From Fibrobacterota bacterium (GTDB taxonomy: Bacteria; Fibrobacterota; Chitinivibrionia; Chitinivibrionales; Chitinispirillaceae), in contig JAEZKP010000001.1 of the NCBI GenBank assembly GCA_023436145.1, positions 1 to 44,902 on the forward strand: a stretch of 44,902 nt of DNA, given 5' to 3'. The notes beneath the pieces were generated by a model. The model saw only the letters and a list, made by a program, of their open reading frames with translations, was not told the origin of the DNA and searched no databases. The position numbers and the translations under genes are program-made. This document shows positions 1 through 8,114 of the stretch, piece by piece (the first letter of the stretch is position 1; every line of letters begins with the position of its first letter).

Positions 1-536
1 TAAGAAAATTTGCGATGGAAAATGGCTACTCAGAAAAAATGCCTATAGATAGCTTTGTACGGTATGTATATAAAGCCTGGCCTAATGAATCGGTTAGAAA
101 GGATTTTTTTCTTACATTTCCAAAGCAGGATACAATACCAAGAACGCTGGTATTATCAGATGTTTTGACTTCGCTTGGTAAAAGCTTGAGGGTGCACTAT
201 GAACCTGCACCTTATGGAGGCAGCATTTATAGTGCATATATTGATAGTATTGAATTAAGGACCGACTCAGTAATAATTTTACCTGGCATAAGTCTTTCAG
301 ATTGTAATCTTACCCATCTTCCTAAAGAAATCGGAAAGTTGAGGATTAAATCATTGGATATTGGCTATAATTATAAAACACTAAAGTCTCTTCCTGACGA
401 ACTTATGCAACTATCGGAACCTCCATTTTACTGGGATTCTTTAACAATCAATTACGATATGGGTGCAGTTAAATCAATGGAAAATGTTTCTGACAGTCTG
501 AAAAACTGGTTAGTGAAACATGCAGCACAGAAATAG
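1..536 (+). CDS. Leucine-rich-repeat protein, 5'-truncated by window edge
   Basis: The reading frame is open to the left edge: the codons before the first ATG (base 15) encode R-K-F-A, which matches R-K-F-A in the downstream paralogue. The real start therefore lies outside the window. Most of the visible 178 residues align with the protein at 624-1289, including a shared block around NESVRKDFFLTFPKQ. The C-terminal half has a leucine-rich-repeat signature (LSDCNLTHLPKEIGKL, then a second repeat). The C-terminus diverges from the paralogue after the second repeat. By analogy with the paralogue it is probably a surface lipoprotein. Function is unknown; LRRs usually mediate protein binding. Confidence 0.75.
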   Translation, partial: RKFAMENGYSEKMPIDSFVRYVYKAWPNESVRKDFFLTFPKQDTIPRTLVLSDVLTSLGKSLRVHYEPAPYGGSIYSAYIDSIELRTDSVIILPGISLSDCNLTHLPKEIGKLRIKSLDIGYNYKTLKSLPDELMQLSEPPFYWDSLTINYDMGAVKSMENVSDSLKNWLVKHAAQK

Positions 537-582
537 AATATAAGCCCGTTCCTCGCTGCGCTACTCACACATCCATGTGCGG

Positions 583-619
583 CATAGGTGGTCGGCCACA
601 CCCCTATGTAACTGGGGTG
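583..619. other. Stem-loops between the two LRR paralogues
   Basis: The 87-nt gap between the paralogues carries compact inverted repeats. CATAGG/TGG pairs with CCA/CCTATG around TCGG (583-608), and the alternative pair CACCCC/GGGGTG (599-604 with 614-619) ends 4 nt before the ATG at 624. The second hairpin contains the only purine-rich stretch that could act as ribosome binding site for the downstream gene, so it might influence translation. It could also be a leftover of the duplication that produced the two genes. Confidence 0.35.
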
Positions 620-623
620 CAAT

Positions 624-1289
624 ATGAAATCATTTTTTAAATTAGATAATGTAATTTTCATAATTTTAATTATGGTAAATGGATGTCAGATTCTACCCCC
701 TTATCAATCTAATGACATTGTAATAAGCGATCATGAAAAAGTGCTTATAAGAAAGTTTGCAGTAGAAAATGGCTATCCTGAAAATATGGCAATAGACAGC
801 TTTGTAAGATATGTATATAAAGAATGGCCTAATGAATCGGTTAGAAAGGATTTTTTTCTTACATTTCCAAAGCAGAATACAACACCAAGAAAACTGGATT
901 TATCAGATGTCTTGACTTCTCTTGGCAAAAGTTTAAGAGTACATTACGAGCCGGCGCCATATGGTGGGATAGTTTACGATGCCTATATTGACAGCATAGA
1001 GGTACGAACCGATTCGGTTATAATACTACCCAGTTTGAGTCTATCAGATTGTAACCTTACTCATCTTCCTAAAGAAATCGGTAAGTTGAGGGTGCAAACT
1101 TTAAGTATAGAATATAATAACCTTACTACGCTTCCGTTAGACATTATGCAACTATTGAGTCCTCCAAAATATTATCCTTATACATCCATCTTATTGAGTG
1201 GCCAGAAGAATTTTAATTTTGATTCCTTACCTGATACTTTAAAAAACTGGTTTAAAAATGAATACAAAAACCAAAATTTTGGTGAATAA
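624..1289 (+). CDS. Leucine-rich-repeat lipoprotein (paralogue of preceding gene)
   Basis: The 221-residue protein starts with a lipoprotein signal peptide: charged start, hydrophobic IFIILIMV and a lipobox ending at Cys21 (VNGC). Residues about 45-150 form a region of unknown fold shared with the upstream paralogue. Residues about 150-190 carry leucine-rich repeats (CNLTHLPKEIGKL, NNLTTLPLDI). DNA identity with the upstream copy is high, with long identical blocks around the NESVRKDFF segment, so this is a fairly recent tandem duplication. Membrane anchoring is predicted; the role is unknown. Confidence 0.8.
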   Translation: MKSFFKLDNVIFIILIMVNGCQILPPYQSNDIVISDHEKVLIRKFAVENGYPENMAIDSFVRYVYKEWPNESVRKDFFLTFPKQNTTPRKLDLSDVLTSLGKSLRVHYEPAPYGGIVYDAYIDSIEVRTDSVIILPSLSLSDCNLTHLPKEIGKLRVQTLSIEYNNLTTLPLDIMQLLSPPKYYPYTSILLSGQKNFNFDSLPDTLKNWFKNEYKNQNFGE

Positions 1290-1354
1290 TTTAGTTAATA
1301 GATACATTAAATTATCTACTGAAATAAGCATTTCAATTATTGCTGTGCCGGTTT

Positions 1355-3193
1355 CTATACAGCAGCTGGCGCAAACTGAATATCATGGAAATATTTATAT
1401 CTTTTGTTGAGCGCTAATAGTTCCTTATGGCTCCCGGTTTCCACAATTTCACCATTTTCCAGCACAATAATCCGGTCTGCATGACTTATAGTAGAGAGCC
1501 GGTGCGCCACTACCAGTGCTGTCCGGTTTTCAATAAGATTATTTATGGCAGCCTGAACCAACCTTTCAGATTCAGTGTCCAGTGCAGATGTAGCTTCATC
1601 CAGAATAAGAACAGGAGGATTTCTAAGAAGTGCCCGGGCAATAGAAAGCCTCTGGCGCTGACCGCCTGAGAGGGTTACTCCACGCTCTCCAATGACTGTA
1701 TCAAAGCCTGAGGGCAATTTTTCAATAAATTCCAGAGCATTGGCAGCCTTTGCAGCTGTAACTATCTGTTCAAATGTGGCATCAGGTAAACTGTATCTGA
1801 TGTTATTACTGACAGTATCGTTAAATAGTACCGTATCCTGAGAAACGATTCCGAAAAGCTGACGTAAACCGGAAAGGTCTATTTCATTAATGTTTTTGCC
1901 ATCAATGGTTATCTGACCTGAAGAAACATCGTAAAACCTGGGTACCAGGTCAAGAATGGTACTTTTTCCGGACCCGCTTGATCCCACCAGAGCCACTATG
2001 GAACCTTTGGGTATGGTAAAGTTGATATTTTTCAGCACCTGCTCATTAGTACCTGGATAGCTGAAATTAACATTGGAAAAGCTGATGGAATCCTTGAAAA
2101 CCGGTATATTTTCCGGTTGCACCACTTTAAGATCTTCTCTGGAAGTATCCAGAACTGTAAACACTCTTTCTGCAGAAGCAAAGCCTCTCTGCAGGGTGTT
2201 GGCTATAGCGGTAATAGCTTTAAGCGGAGTAAATGTGGAGAAAAGAAATATGAGAAAGCGCACAAAATCTTCTGCTCCAAAGCTTCCTTTCATCAGTACC
2301 TGTTGCCCCCCGTACCAGAGCAGAATTATAACCACCACTACACCTAAAACTTCGGTGAGAGGACTTGAGATCGCTCCAACGCTGGTAGCCTTGAAAGAGT
2401 GATGAATAAATTTGCGGTTCTCCTCTTTAAATCGCTGCACCTCGTATTGGTTCATGTTGAACATCTTAACCGCACGTATTCCGCTTACTGTTTCATGAAG
2501 AATGGACAGAAGCCCGGCAATGTATTCCAGAACGCGTTTACTTCTGCGACGAACCGCTCTGCTGATCTGGCTTATCAGAACACCCATGATAGGGAAGACA
2601 ATGAAGACGGTGAGTGTAAGTTTAACATTGATGACGAAGAGCAGACTGATAAAGAAGATGACCCGTAGCGGCTCCACAAAGAGTTTGTCGAAGGTACTGG
2701 TCATGGAATTGTTGATATTTTCCACATCGTTTACGATTAAAGAGATGATGTTTCCGGATTTATTTCTGTCAAAGTAGGTTACCGGCAGGCGCAGTGAATG
2801 ATCGTAGAGCTGGTTGCGCATATCCCGCACCACATTCAGATTCAGCCGGGCGGTAACCAGCGCTTTAAGATAGATGAGTATGTTTTTAAGGAAAAAAGTT
2901 ACAGCCATGATACCGCAGACTATCTGCAATGATTTTAATGGACTGTCTTGCTTTACAAATTGATAGGTCCAGTATTTCAGATGCTCATTAAGGTTGGAAA
3001 ATGTTATCTCTGGGGAGATAGAAGTGACCTGGTTTTCCGGTGTAAATAAGGTTTTTATCAGACTGGCGCCAAACCACAAGGACAGCCCTTCAAAAACAAC
3101 TACCAGACAGGATAAGGTTACAGAAAGAATTATGTATTGCCAGTAAACTGTCAGATAGGAAATCATTCGCCGGTATAATTTAAATGCACTCAT
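1355..3193 (-). CDS. ABC transporter, ATP-binding/permease fusion (MsbA-like)
   Basis: This is a 612-residue half-transporter. Residues 1-330 form a six-helix ABC exporter membrane domain and residues about 365-610 the nucleotide-binding domain. Visible motifs are Walker A GSSGSGKST (404-412), signature LSGGQRQR, Walker B VLILDEATSALD and the H-loop VVAHRLST. The architecture is that of homodimeric lipid/multidrug exporters of the MsbA/LmrA type. With Kdo and heptose genes in the same window, lipid A-core flipping is a reasonable guess, but motifs alone cannot separate this from drug export. No strong Shine-Dalgarno site precedes the ATG. Confidence 0.9.
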   Translation of the reverse strand: MSAFKLYRRMISYLTVYWQYIILSVTLSCLVVVFEGLSLWFGASLIKTLFTPENQVTSISPEITFSNLNEHLKYWTYQFVKQDSPLKSLQIVCGIMAVTFFLKNILIYLKALVTARLNLNVVRDMRNQLYDHSLRLPVTYFDRNKSGNIISLIVNDVENINNSMTSTFDKLFVEPLRVIFFISLLFVINVKLTLTVFIVFPIMGVLISQISRAVRRRSKRVLEYIAGLLSILHETVSGIRAVKMFNMNQYEVQRFKEENRKFIHHSFKATSVGAISSPLTEVLGVVVVIILLWYGGQQVLMKGSFGAEDFVRFLIFLFSTFTPLKAITAIANTLQRGFASAERVFTVLDTSREDLKVVQPENIPVFKDSISFSNVNFSYPGTNEQVLKNINFTIPKGSIVALVGSSGSGKSTILDLVPRFYDVSSGQITIDGKNINEIDLSGLRQLFGIVSQDTVLFNDTVSNNIRYSLPDATFEQIVTAAKAANALEFIEKLPSGFDTVIGERGVTLSGGQRQRLSIARALLRNPPVLILDEATSALDTESERLVQAAINNLIENRTALVVAHRLSTISHADRIIVLENGEIVETGSHKELLALNKRYKYFHDIQFAPAAV

Positions 3194-3356
3194 AGTATAA
3201 AACCAGTAATTCTGTTTTGTGAATGTTAAAAGTTTAAACTTGAAAGCAAAGCAGATTGATAACTTCCCCTGCTCTGCCTATAGAATACAACCAGACTGAA
3301 AAAGGCGGGAGAAAGCATAAAAGACCTTCAGAGAACATGCAGCAGTATGGAAACTG

Positions 3357-4076
3357 CTACTTGTTTGAGTCACCCCCCCAAACGAAGATGGAACCACAAT
3401 TCTGACAAAGAATCATTTTGGTACCGCGTTTGATTTCGTTAAAAAGCTGCGGCTCCAAGACCTTGTAGCAGACTGCGCAGGTTTTACCAGTGACATTACT
3501 TAAAGCTCTTCCAGTCTTTCTTTTTTTTCTGATCAGATCATATGTTCTGAGGATAGGCTTACTGATTTTTGGAACAATTACTTCCCGTTCTTTAGCTATA
3601 GTGGCGATAGTTGAATCTATTGCAGCAATTTTGCTGTTAAGTTCGGCAATCTGGGGCTCATTTTCGCTTTTGATCTGTTCGTATTCTTTAGTTTTTTCCT
3701 CAACTGTACATTTAAGTTTTTCGATCTCATCCAGGAGGTTTTTTTTGCGCATCTCTACATTGTTAATGGAATTTTTCTGGTTTTCAATTTCAGCATGAAC
3801 CGCATCATATTCACGGTTGGTTTTTATGGAGTTGAGACGGCTTTGACTTTTTTCCAGAAGTTCCCGGCTTTTGCGTACCTGTTCATCGAAGGAATCGACT
3901 TCGGATTGCGTTTTATTCAGTTTTTGTGAACAATTGTCCAGAGATTCCTTTGCTTTTTTTATAGCACCTTCAAGTTCTTCAACCGTAGCAGGAAACTGTT
4001 CCTGAGCAAGTTCCTGTTGACGGATACGGAGATCTATTTCCTGAAGCAGTTTGAGATTTACTAAATCTTCGATCAT
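3357..4076 (-). CDS. Coiled-coil C4-type zinc-ribbon protein (CT398-like)
   Basis: The 239-residue protein has a long heptad-rich coiled coil (residues about 20-170, rich in E, K and Q) and ends in a C4 zinc ribbon with pairs CAVC and CQNC. This is the architecture of the CT398/YbgI-associated zinc-ribbon family, widespread and linked to nucleic-acid or flagellar functions in some bacteria, with no settled role. The start at 4076 (MIEDLV) is preferred over an in-frame ATG 33 nt upstream because GGAGG lies just before it. A terminator hairpin sits 32 nt upstream, so the gene likely has its own promoter or relies on read-through. Confidence 0.85.
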   Translation of the reverse strand: MIEDLVNLKLLQEIDLRIRQQELAQEQFPATVEELEGAIKKAKESLDNCSQKLNKTQSEVDSFDEQVRKSRELLEKSQSRLNSIKTNREYDAVHAEIENQKNSINNVEMRKKNLLDEIEKLKCTVEEKTKEYEQIKSENEPQIAELNSKIAAIDSTIATIAKEREVIVPKISKPILRTYDLIRKKRKTGRALSNVTGKTCAVCYKVLEPQLFNEIKRGTKMILCQNCGSIFVWGGDSNK

Positions 4077-4107
4077 AATTCCTCCATGAGAGAGAGAGCC
4101 GGAAAAC

Positions 4108-4140
4108 AAAAAAAAAAAGCACCAACAAATTGGTGCTTTT
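4108..4140 (-). terminator. Rho-independent terminator
   Basis: A perfect 11-bp stem (4115-4125 with 4130-4140, loop of 4 nt) is followed on the minus strand by a run of T. It lies downstream of the tRNA and heptose-kinase genes and upstream of the zinc-ribbon gene, so it should end the tRNA-containing transcript. Confidence 0.8.
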
Positions 4141-4224
4141 ATATCGAGAACTACTAAGCTTTAAAATTTATAGATTTTATGCAAACCAGGCAGGGCTGCA
4201 AAATACCTCCCAAAAGATTGATTA

Positions 4225-4298
4225 TGGGCCCACAAGGACTCGAACCTTGGACTAACGGATTATGAGTCCGCTACTCTAACCGACTGAGTTATGGGCCC
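4225..4298 (-). tRNA. tRNA with anticodon CAT (Ile2 or elongator Met)
   Basis: The 74-nt cloverleaf folds fully. The acceptor is GGGCCCA/TGGGCCC with discriminator A, the D-arm stem is ACTC/GAGT, the anticodon stem GCGGA/TCCGT encloses CTCATAA (anticodon CAT), and the T-arm is CAAGG/CCTTG with TTCGAGT. CCA is not encoded. The loop fits both elongator Met and the lysidine-modified Ile2 tRNA. The GGGCCCA acceptor leans towards Ile2, but this is not decisive. It is not an initiator: the first base pair is G-C and the anticodon stem lacks the run of G-C pairs typical of initiators. Confidence 0.93.
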
Positions 4299-4364
4299 AG
4301 ATGGAAAGAAAATAATTTCAGACCACCGATTCTGCAAGTATCCAGAATAAAAACCTGAGCCAGA

Positions 4365-5369
4365 TTATTGAATGCCGCAATCTGCAAGGATTGTCTGCGC
4401 ATCGACTGAAGCAGTTCCCAGCTCTGCAACGGTGAGTCCTGCAGCATGATTGGCCAGAAATGCTGCCTCCAGTGGGGAGGCCCCACAGGTGAATGCAGCT
4501 GAGAAAACACTGATAACTGTATCTCCTGCACCTGTTACATCGAATACTTTTCTGGCTACCGTGGGAAGGTGGGTAAAAAGCCGGCCTTCTTTTTCGAAAA
4601 GAGCCATCCCTCTCTCACTGAGAGTGATAAGCAGATAGGGAAGCTCCAGATGATCCAGGAGTTTCCATCCAAGCTGCTCAATCTCCTCATCGGAACAGTT
4701 TCTGTAAGTCAACCCAGCCATCACATGTGCTTCTTTAAGATTAGGAGTCATGATGGAAACTTTCTTGTAAAGATCGAAGTGGCGATCTTTGGGATCTATG
4801 GCTACAAAGCGCTGGTTAGTAATGCATTTTTCCAGAATGTTATTAATAACAGGCTGAGACACCACCCCTTTTCCATAATCTGAAATAATAACTCCCTGAG
4901 AGTCGTTGAAAAACTCCTCAAAACGACTCCAGATATACTCTCTCTCTTTTTCATCCAAATCCGCTACCAGCTCCCGGTCTGCCCGAACTACCTGTTGATT
5001 TCTCGCAACTATCCGGGTTTTAATTGTGGTAGGCCGGTAACCGGAGCAGTAAACTCCCGAAGCACAACATTGCTGCTCTTCAAGAATCGAAATCAGATTC
5101 TTTCCATTTTCATCCTGTCCGCATACTGATACCAGTAACGGCTTTATCCCCAGCTTCTGAAGATTCTGAACAACGTTTGCTGCACCTCCAAGCCGCCTGC
5201 TGACCGATTCCACATGCACTACCGGTACAGGTGCCTCAGGAGAAATCCTTCTGACATCTCCCCAGAGATACTCATCCAGCATGATATCCCCGACAACTAT
5301 TATGGAGGTATCATTGAATTTTTTTACGATCTGCTTAATTCTTTCGGGAACAAACATTGTCTGGTGCAT
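4365..5369 (-). CDS. hldA: D-glycero-beta-D-manno-heptose-7-phosphate kinase (RfaE1/HldA-type)
   Basis: This 334-residue PfkB-family kinase phosphorylates C1 of heptose 7-phosphate in ADP-heptose synthesis for the LPS core. Visible motifs are GDIMLDEYLWGDVRRISPE near the N-terminus, GGAANV, and the catalytic DVTGAGD anion hole near the C-terminus. The cytidylyl/adenylyltransferase half of bifunctional HldE is missing, so the enzyme is the separate kinase type. I chose the start at 5369 because its ATG overlaps the TGA of the upstream protease gene (TGATG), which implies translational coupling. An ATG 33 nt upstream is possible. Confidence 0.9.
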   Translation of the reverse strand: MHQTMFVPERIKQIVKKFNDTSIIVVGDIMLDEYLWGDVRRISPEAPVPVVHVESVSRRLGGAANVVQNLQKLGIKPLLVSVCGQDENGKNLISILEEQQCCASGVYCSGYRPTTIKTRIVARNQQVVRADRELVADLDEKEREYIWSRFEEFFNDSQGVIISDYGKGVVSQPVINNILEKCITNQRFVAIDPKDRHFDLYKKVSIMTPNLKEAHVMAGLTYRNCSDEEIEQLGWKLLDHLELPYLLITLSERGMALFEKEGRLFTHLPTVARKVFDVTGAGDTVISVFSAAFTCGASPLEAAFLANHAAGLTVAELGTASVDAQTILADCGIQ

Positions 5370-6013
5370 CAGATTAGCTTTCCATAAATAAGGTACATCC
5401 AAAATGACTGGTAAGGCTCAAATAACATAAAGAAGTATTTTGAGAAAACCGGTACATTAAACACCCAGTCGATTAATAATAATACCATAAAAATCACCGG
5501 CATATGCTTAGTTTTTTCCAGATATCCGGGTATCCATTTGTCAGGAAGCAGGCTTACTAATATTTTAGAACCATCCAGTGGGGGGACTGGTAATAAATTG
5601 AAAAATGAGATGCCTAAATTTATAAGAATGGTCAATAACAGAAACTGTTGGAGATGAGGAAAGGAATTGATAAAAGCTGGAGAATGAGCCATGAGTATCC
5701 TGTGGATGGAACCAAGAAAAATGGCCAGTAAAATATTGGAAACCGGACCGGCAGCACTGACCAGCAGAATATCTCTTTTGGGCTTCTTAAAGTAGTAGCC
5801 GTTTACCGGAACCGGTTTGGCCCAACCAAAAGGGCCCCATAAAAGCATCAGTGCTCCAAAAATATCCAGATGCGCAACAGGGTTGAGTGTCAGTCGCCCT
5901 GCATCTCTGGCAGTGGGATCTCCCAGCCGCAGCGCCATCCACCCATGAGCAAATTCATGGATAGTCAAAGCCAGTAGAATCGCTGGAATTCTTAATATGG
6001 TTAACTCGGTCAT
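5369..6013 (-). CDS. Site-2 protease family (M50) membrane metalloprotease
   Basis: The 214-residue polytopic membrane protein has the zinc motif HEFAH (residues 19-23) in the first helix and the third-ligand motif NLLPVPPLDGSKIL in a later helix. This is the compact, PDZ-less M50 group (YwhC/Rv-type) found in many bacteria, which cleaves substrates within the membrane. Its substrate is unknown. It overlaps hldA by one base and is the first gene of the pair. Confidence 0.88.
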   Translation of the reverse strand: MTELTILRIPAILLALTIHEFAHGWMALRLGDPTARDAGRLTLNPVAHLDIFGALMLLWGPFGWAKPVPVNGYYFKKPKRDILLVSAAGPVSNILLAIFLGSIHRILMAHSPAFINSFPHLQQFLLLTILINLGISFFNLLPVPPLDGSKILVSLLPDKWIPGYLEKTKHMPVIFMVLLLIDWVFNVPVFSKYFFMLFEPYQSFWMYLIYGKLI

Positions 6014-6651
6014 TTCTCCCCTTATATAGTATTATGAAAACGGTGTAATCTTTTTAAGGATTAAGCTTGGAATCTATGCCATTCCAGTGCATGTCAAAAA
6101 AAAATAACCCTTGAATATGAATTCTTGCGATGGTCTGCGCAAGTTTAAACCAATACATATAACTGTGCAGCTAAACTATAGTATTACTAAATTAAGAATC
6201 ATCGGGTAGACCACTGCTCTCTTGCTGCTGCTCAATAATTCCATCGAATGATTAAGATTTGAAACTGAAGCAACATTCTTTTCCAATTATGCTAATAGGA
6301 TTCGTGTGAACAGGGATGGATATTTTGACAAAACTGCTATTAATGAGGAAAAATAATGCTGCAAACTCTTATAAAAATGAATATGATTTTTTTTACATCT
6401 AAACCTGTTGCATTTAACATTACAACAGTTTAAATTCTTAATATCTGTTCTAAAATTTCATGACTCGTTATCTGCTTGCCCAAGAATCAGATAATTTAAA
6501 ATTTCGCTATTCTGAACAGAATCTGACTAATATCTCATTTCTCTCATTTGTTTGTTTCCTGAGTTCATTCCGGTTTATTCTTCACATTCTAAAAAATAGC
6601 TGGAAACATAAGAATCATAAAAAATCATCCAAAGTGGTATCAGGAGCACTC
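6014..6651. other. Intergenic region, no gene seen
   Basis: This AT-rich spacer lies between divergent genes. An in-frame extension of the downstream gene reaches back to an ATG at 6460, but it has no Shine-Dalgarno site and its translation looks non-coding. I see no convincing RNA fold. It must hold the promoters for both directions, but no clear -35/-10 pair stands out. Confidence 0.5.
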
Positions 6652-7899
6652 ATGCAGAAAGACATGAAAAAAACGGAGAGAAAAAAGCTGGTTCATTTTT
6701 ACCAGGAAGAGAAATATTCAAAAAGAGTAGATGCATTCTGGAAAGCATTTCAGGAAAATGCCTCAATAATTGTACCCGCATTTAAGGGGCAAAACGAATT
6801 TAAGCCTCACCAGTTCATGACTAAAATTCTCAAAAAAGTCCACCCTGATCTGGAATATTACTTCATTCCCAGAAGCATGAATTACCTGGATTTGGTAATT
6901 TCGATCGGTTCCAGAATGGATCTTTACCCATTGGTCGATATGATGTGGAAAAAATGCAAAACTATCGGAAGGCGTTGGGGTTTCTGTTTCCGAAGGCAGC
7001 GTGAAGTATATGAGCTTGTCAAATTTCTGGTTGATGTTCGCACTGGTGGAAATCTTGATGAGTATCAGTTTTCCGGTTCGCTGGATAATCTGAACCGGAT
7101 AAATATCCTGTTTATCCATAAAAACGCCACTTCATTGGAAAATAAATATAAAGCGATTGATGAGTTGTGCGAAGGCCTCAGTTTCTTGATTGGAGAGAAA
7201 AAACACAGGACATGGATTGGAAGCTTCGATATTATCTCCCAGGTGCCAGGAGATGAAAAAGTGTTCCCCCTGCGTGCATTGCCCCAATTTGTGGATGAAA
7301 AGATAAACGAAGCCCAGAAAAGACTTCCCAAAGAACCATACGGAACAATCGATGGCATGGGGGAGTGGGTGGGAATTGATTTTGATCCTGCTGAAAATTG
7401 TGATTACACTGGCCGCTCTGACATGGTCACCATGTGCACCATGCTTCCGGAAGTCATTGAAAGCTACCATAATGATTTCAGATTCTGCTCCGAACGCTTT
7501 ACCAACTTTAATGAGATTTTCTGTTATCTGAAAATGGAGCGTTGGCGGGAAGGTAATGAAATGGAAAACGAGGAATACAAAGTTAAACTAATCGATGAAC
7601 TGAATATGGGTTTACGTAAAAATAAAATGGGAATGGTCACCGGAGCTGGAACCGGTTTAAAATATGCCTATATCGATTTTGTGATCTCAAATATCTCCAG
7701 AGGCGCACGGATAATTCAAAGTAAACTGAGAAAGTTTAAAATCACTAAAAATGCCTGGATTATGTTTCTTGATTCCTCTATGGAGGCAAATTGGATTGGT
7801 GTTTACGATGATACCCCACCTCCGCTTTTTCCTGATTTCGAAAACCGGGGAATATACGGGGTGGAAAAGAAACTTAACAAGATTAATAAGGGAAAATAA
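6652..7899 (+). CDS. Hypothetical protein, 415 aa
   Basis: I do not recognise the family. The start at 6652 is chosen because AGGAG lies 5 nt before the ATG, and the first 64 codons of the longer frame look non-coding. The protein is soluble, without signal peptide or helices, basic at the N-terminus (MQKDMKKTERKK) and rich in aromatic residues. Local landmarks are LDLVISIGSRMDLYPLVD, a GEWVGIDFDP segment, ENCDYTGRSDMVTMCTMLPE, and a C-terminal FLDSSMEANWIGVYDD followed by proline-rich TPPPLFPDF. It is monocistronic and followed by a simple-repeat tract. Confidence 0.65.
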   Translation: MQKDMKKTERKKLVHFYQEEKYSKRVDAFWKAFQENASIIVPAFKGQNEFKPHQFMTKILKKVHPDLEYYFIPRSMNYLDLVISIGSRMDLYPLVDMMWKKCKTIGRRWGFCFRRQREVYELVKFLVDVRTGGNLDEYQFSGSLDNLNRINILFIHKNATSLENKYKAIDELCEGLSFLIGEKKHRTWIGSFDIISQVPGDEKVFPLRALPQFVDEKINEAQKRLPKEPYGTIDGMGEWVGIDFDPAENCDYTGRSDMVTMCTMLPEVIESYHNDFRFCSERFTNFNEIFCYLKMERWREGNEMENEEYKVKLIDELNMGLRKNKMGMVTGAGTGLKYAYIDFVISNISRGARIIQSKLRKFKITKNAWIMFLDSSMEANWIGVYDDTPPPLFPDFENRGIYGVEKKLNKINKGK

Positions 7900-7918
7900 A
7901 ACATTTTGATATCAGATG

Positions 7919-8072
7919 TCAGATATTTGATTTTAGATTTGGGGGATTCAGAATTGGAGATTGGAGAATTGAAGGATTGGAAGATTGAAGAATTAAAGAA
8001 TTAAAGAATTAAAGAATTAAAGAATTGAAGAATTGAAGAATTGAAGAATTGAAGAATTAAAGAATTAAAGAA
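7919..8072. repeat. Simple-sequence tract (GAATTGAA/GAATTAAA type)
   Basis: The tract begins with TCAGATATTTGATTTTAG plus 5 nt and degenerates into 8-9 bp units such as GAATTGAA and GAATTAAA, repeated many times to about 8072. The same 23-nt lead occurs at 22261-22283, where it also opens a repeat array, so the two tracts share an origin. It lies between convergent genes. Confidence 0.8.
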
Positions 8073-8114
8073 GATTCCCTGTTTTAAGGTTGTATAGTGG
8101 AGTATTGTACACTG

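Noticed and set aside
4225..4298. Initiator tRNA-Met
   Set aside because: A G-C first base pair and a non-GGG/CCC anticodon stem exclude the initiator; only elongator Met or Ile2 remain.
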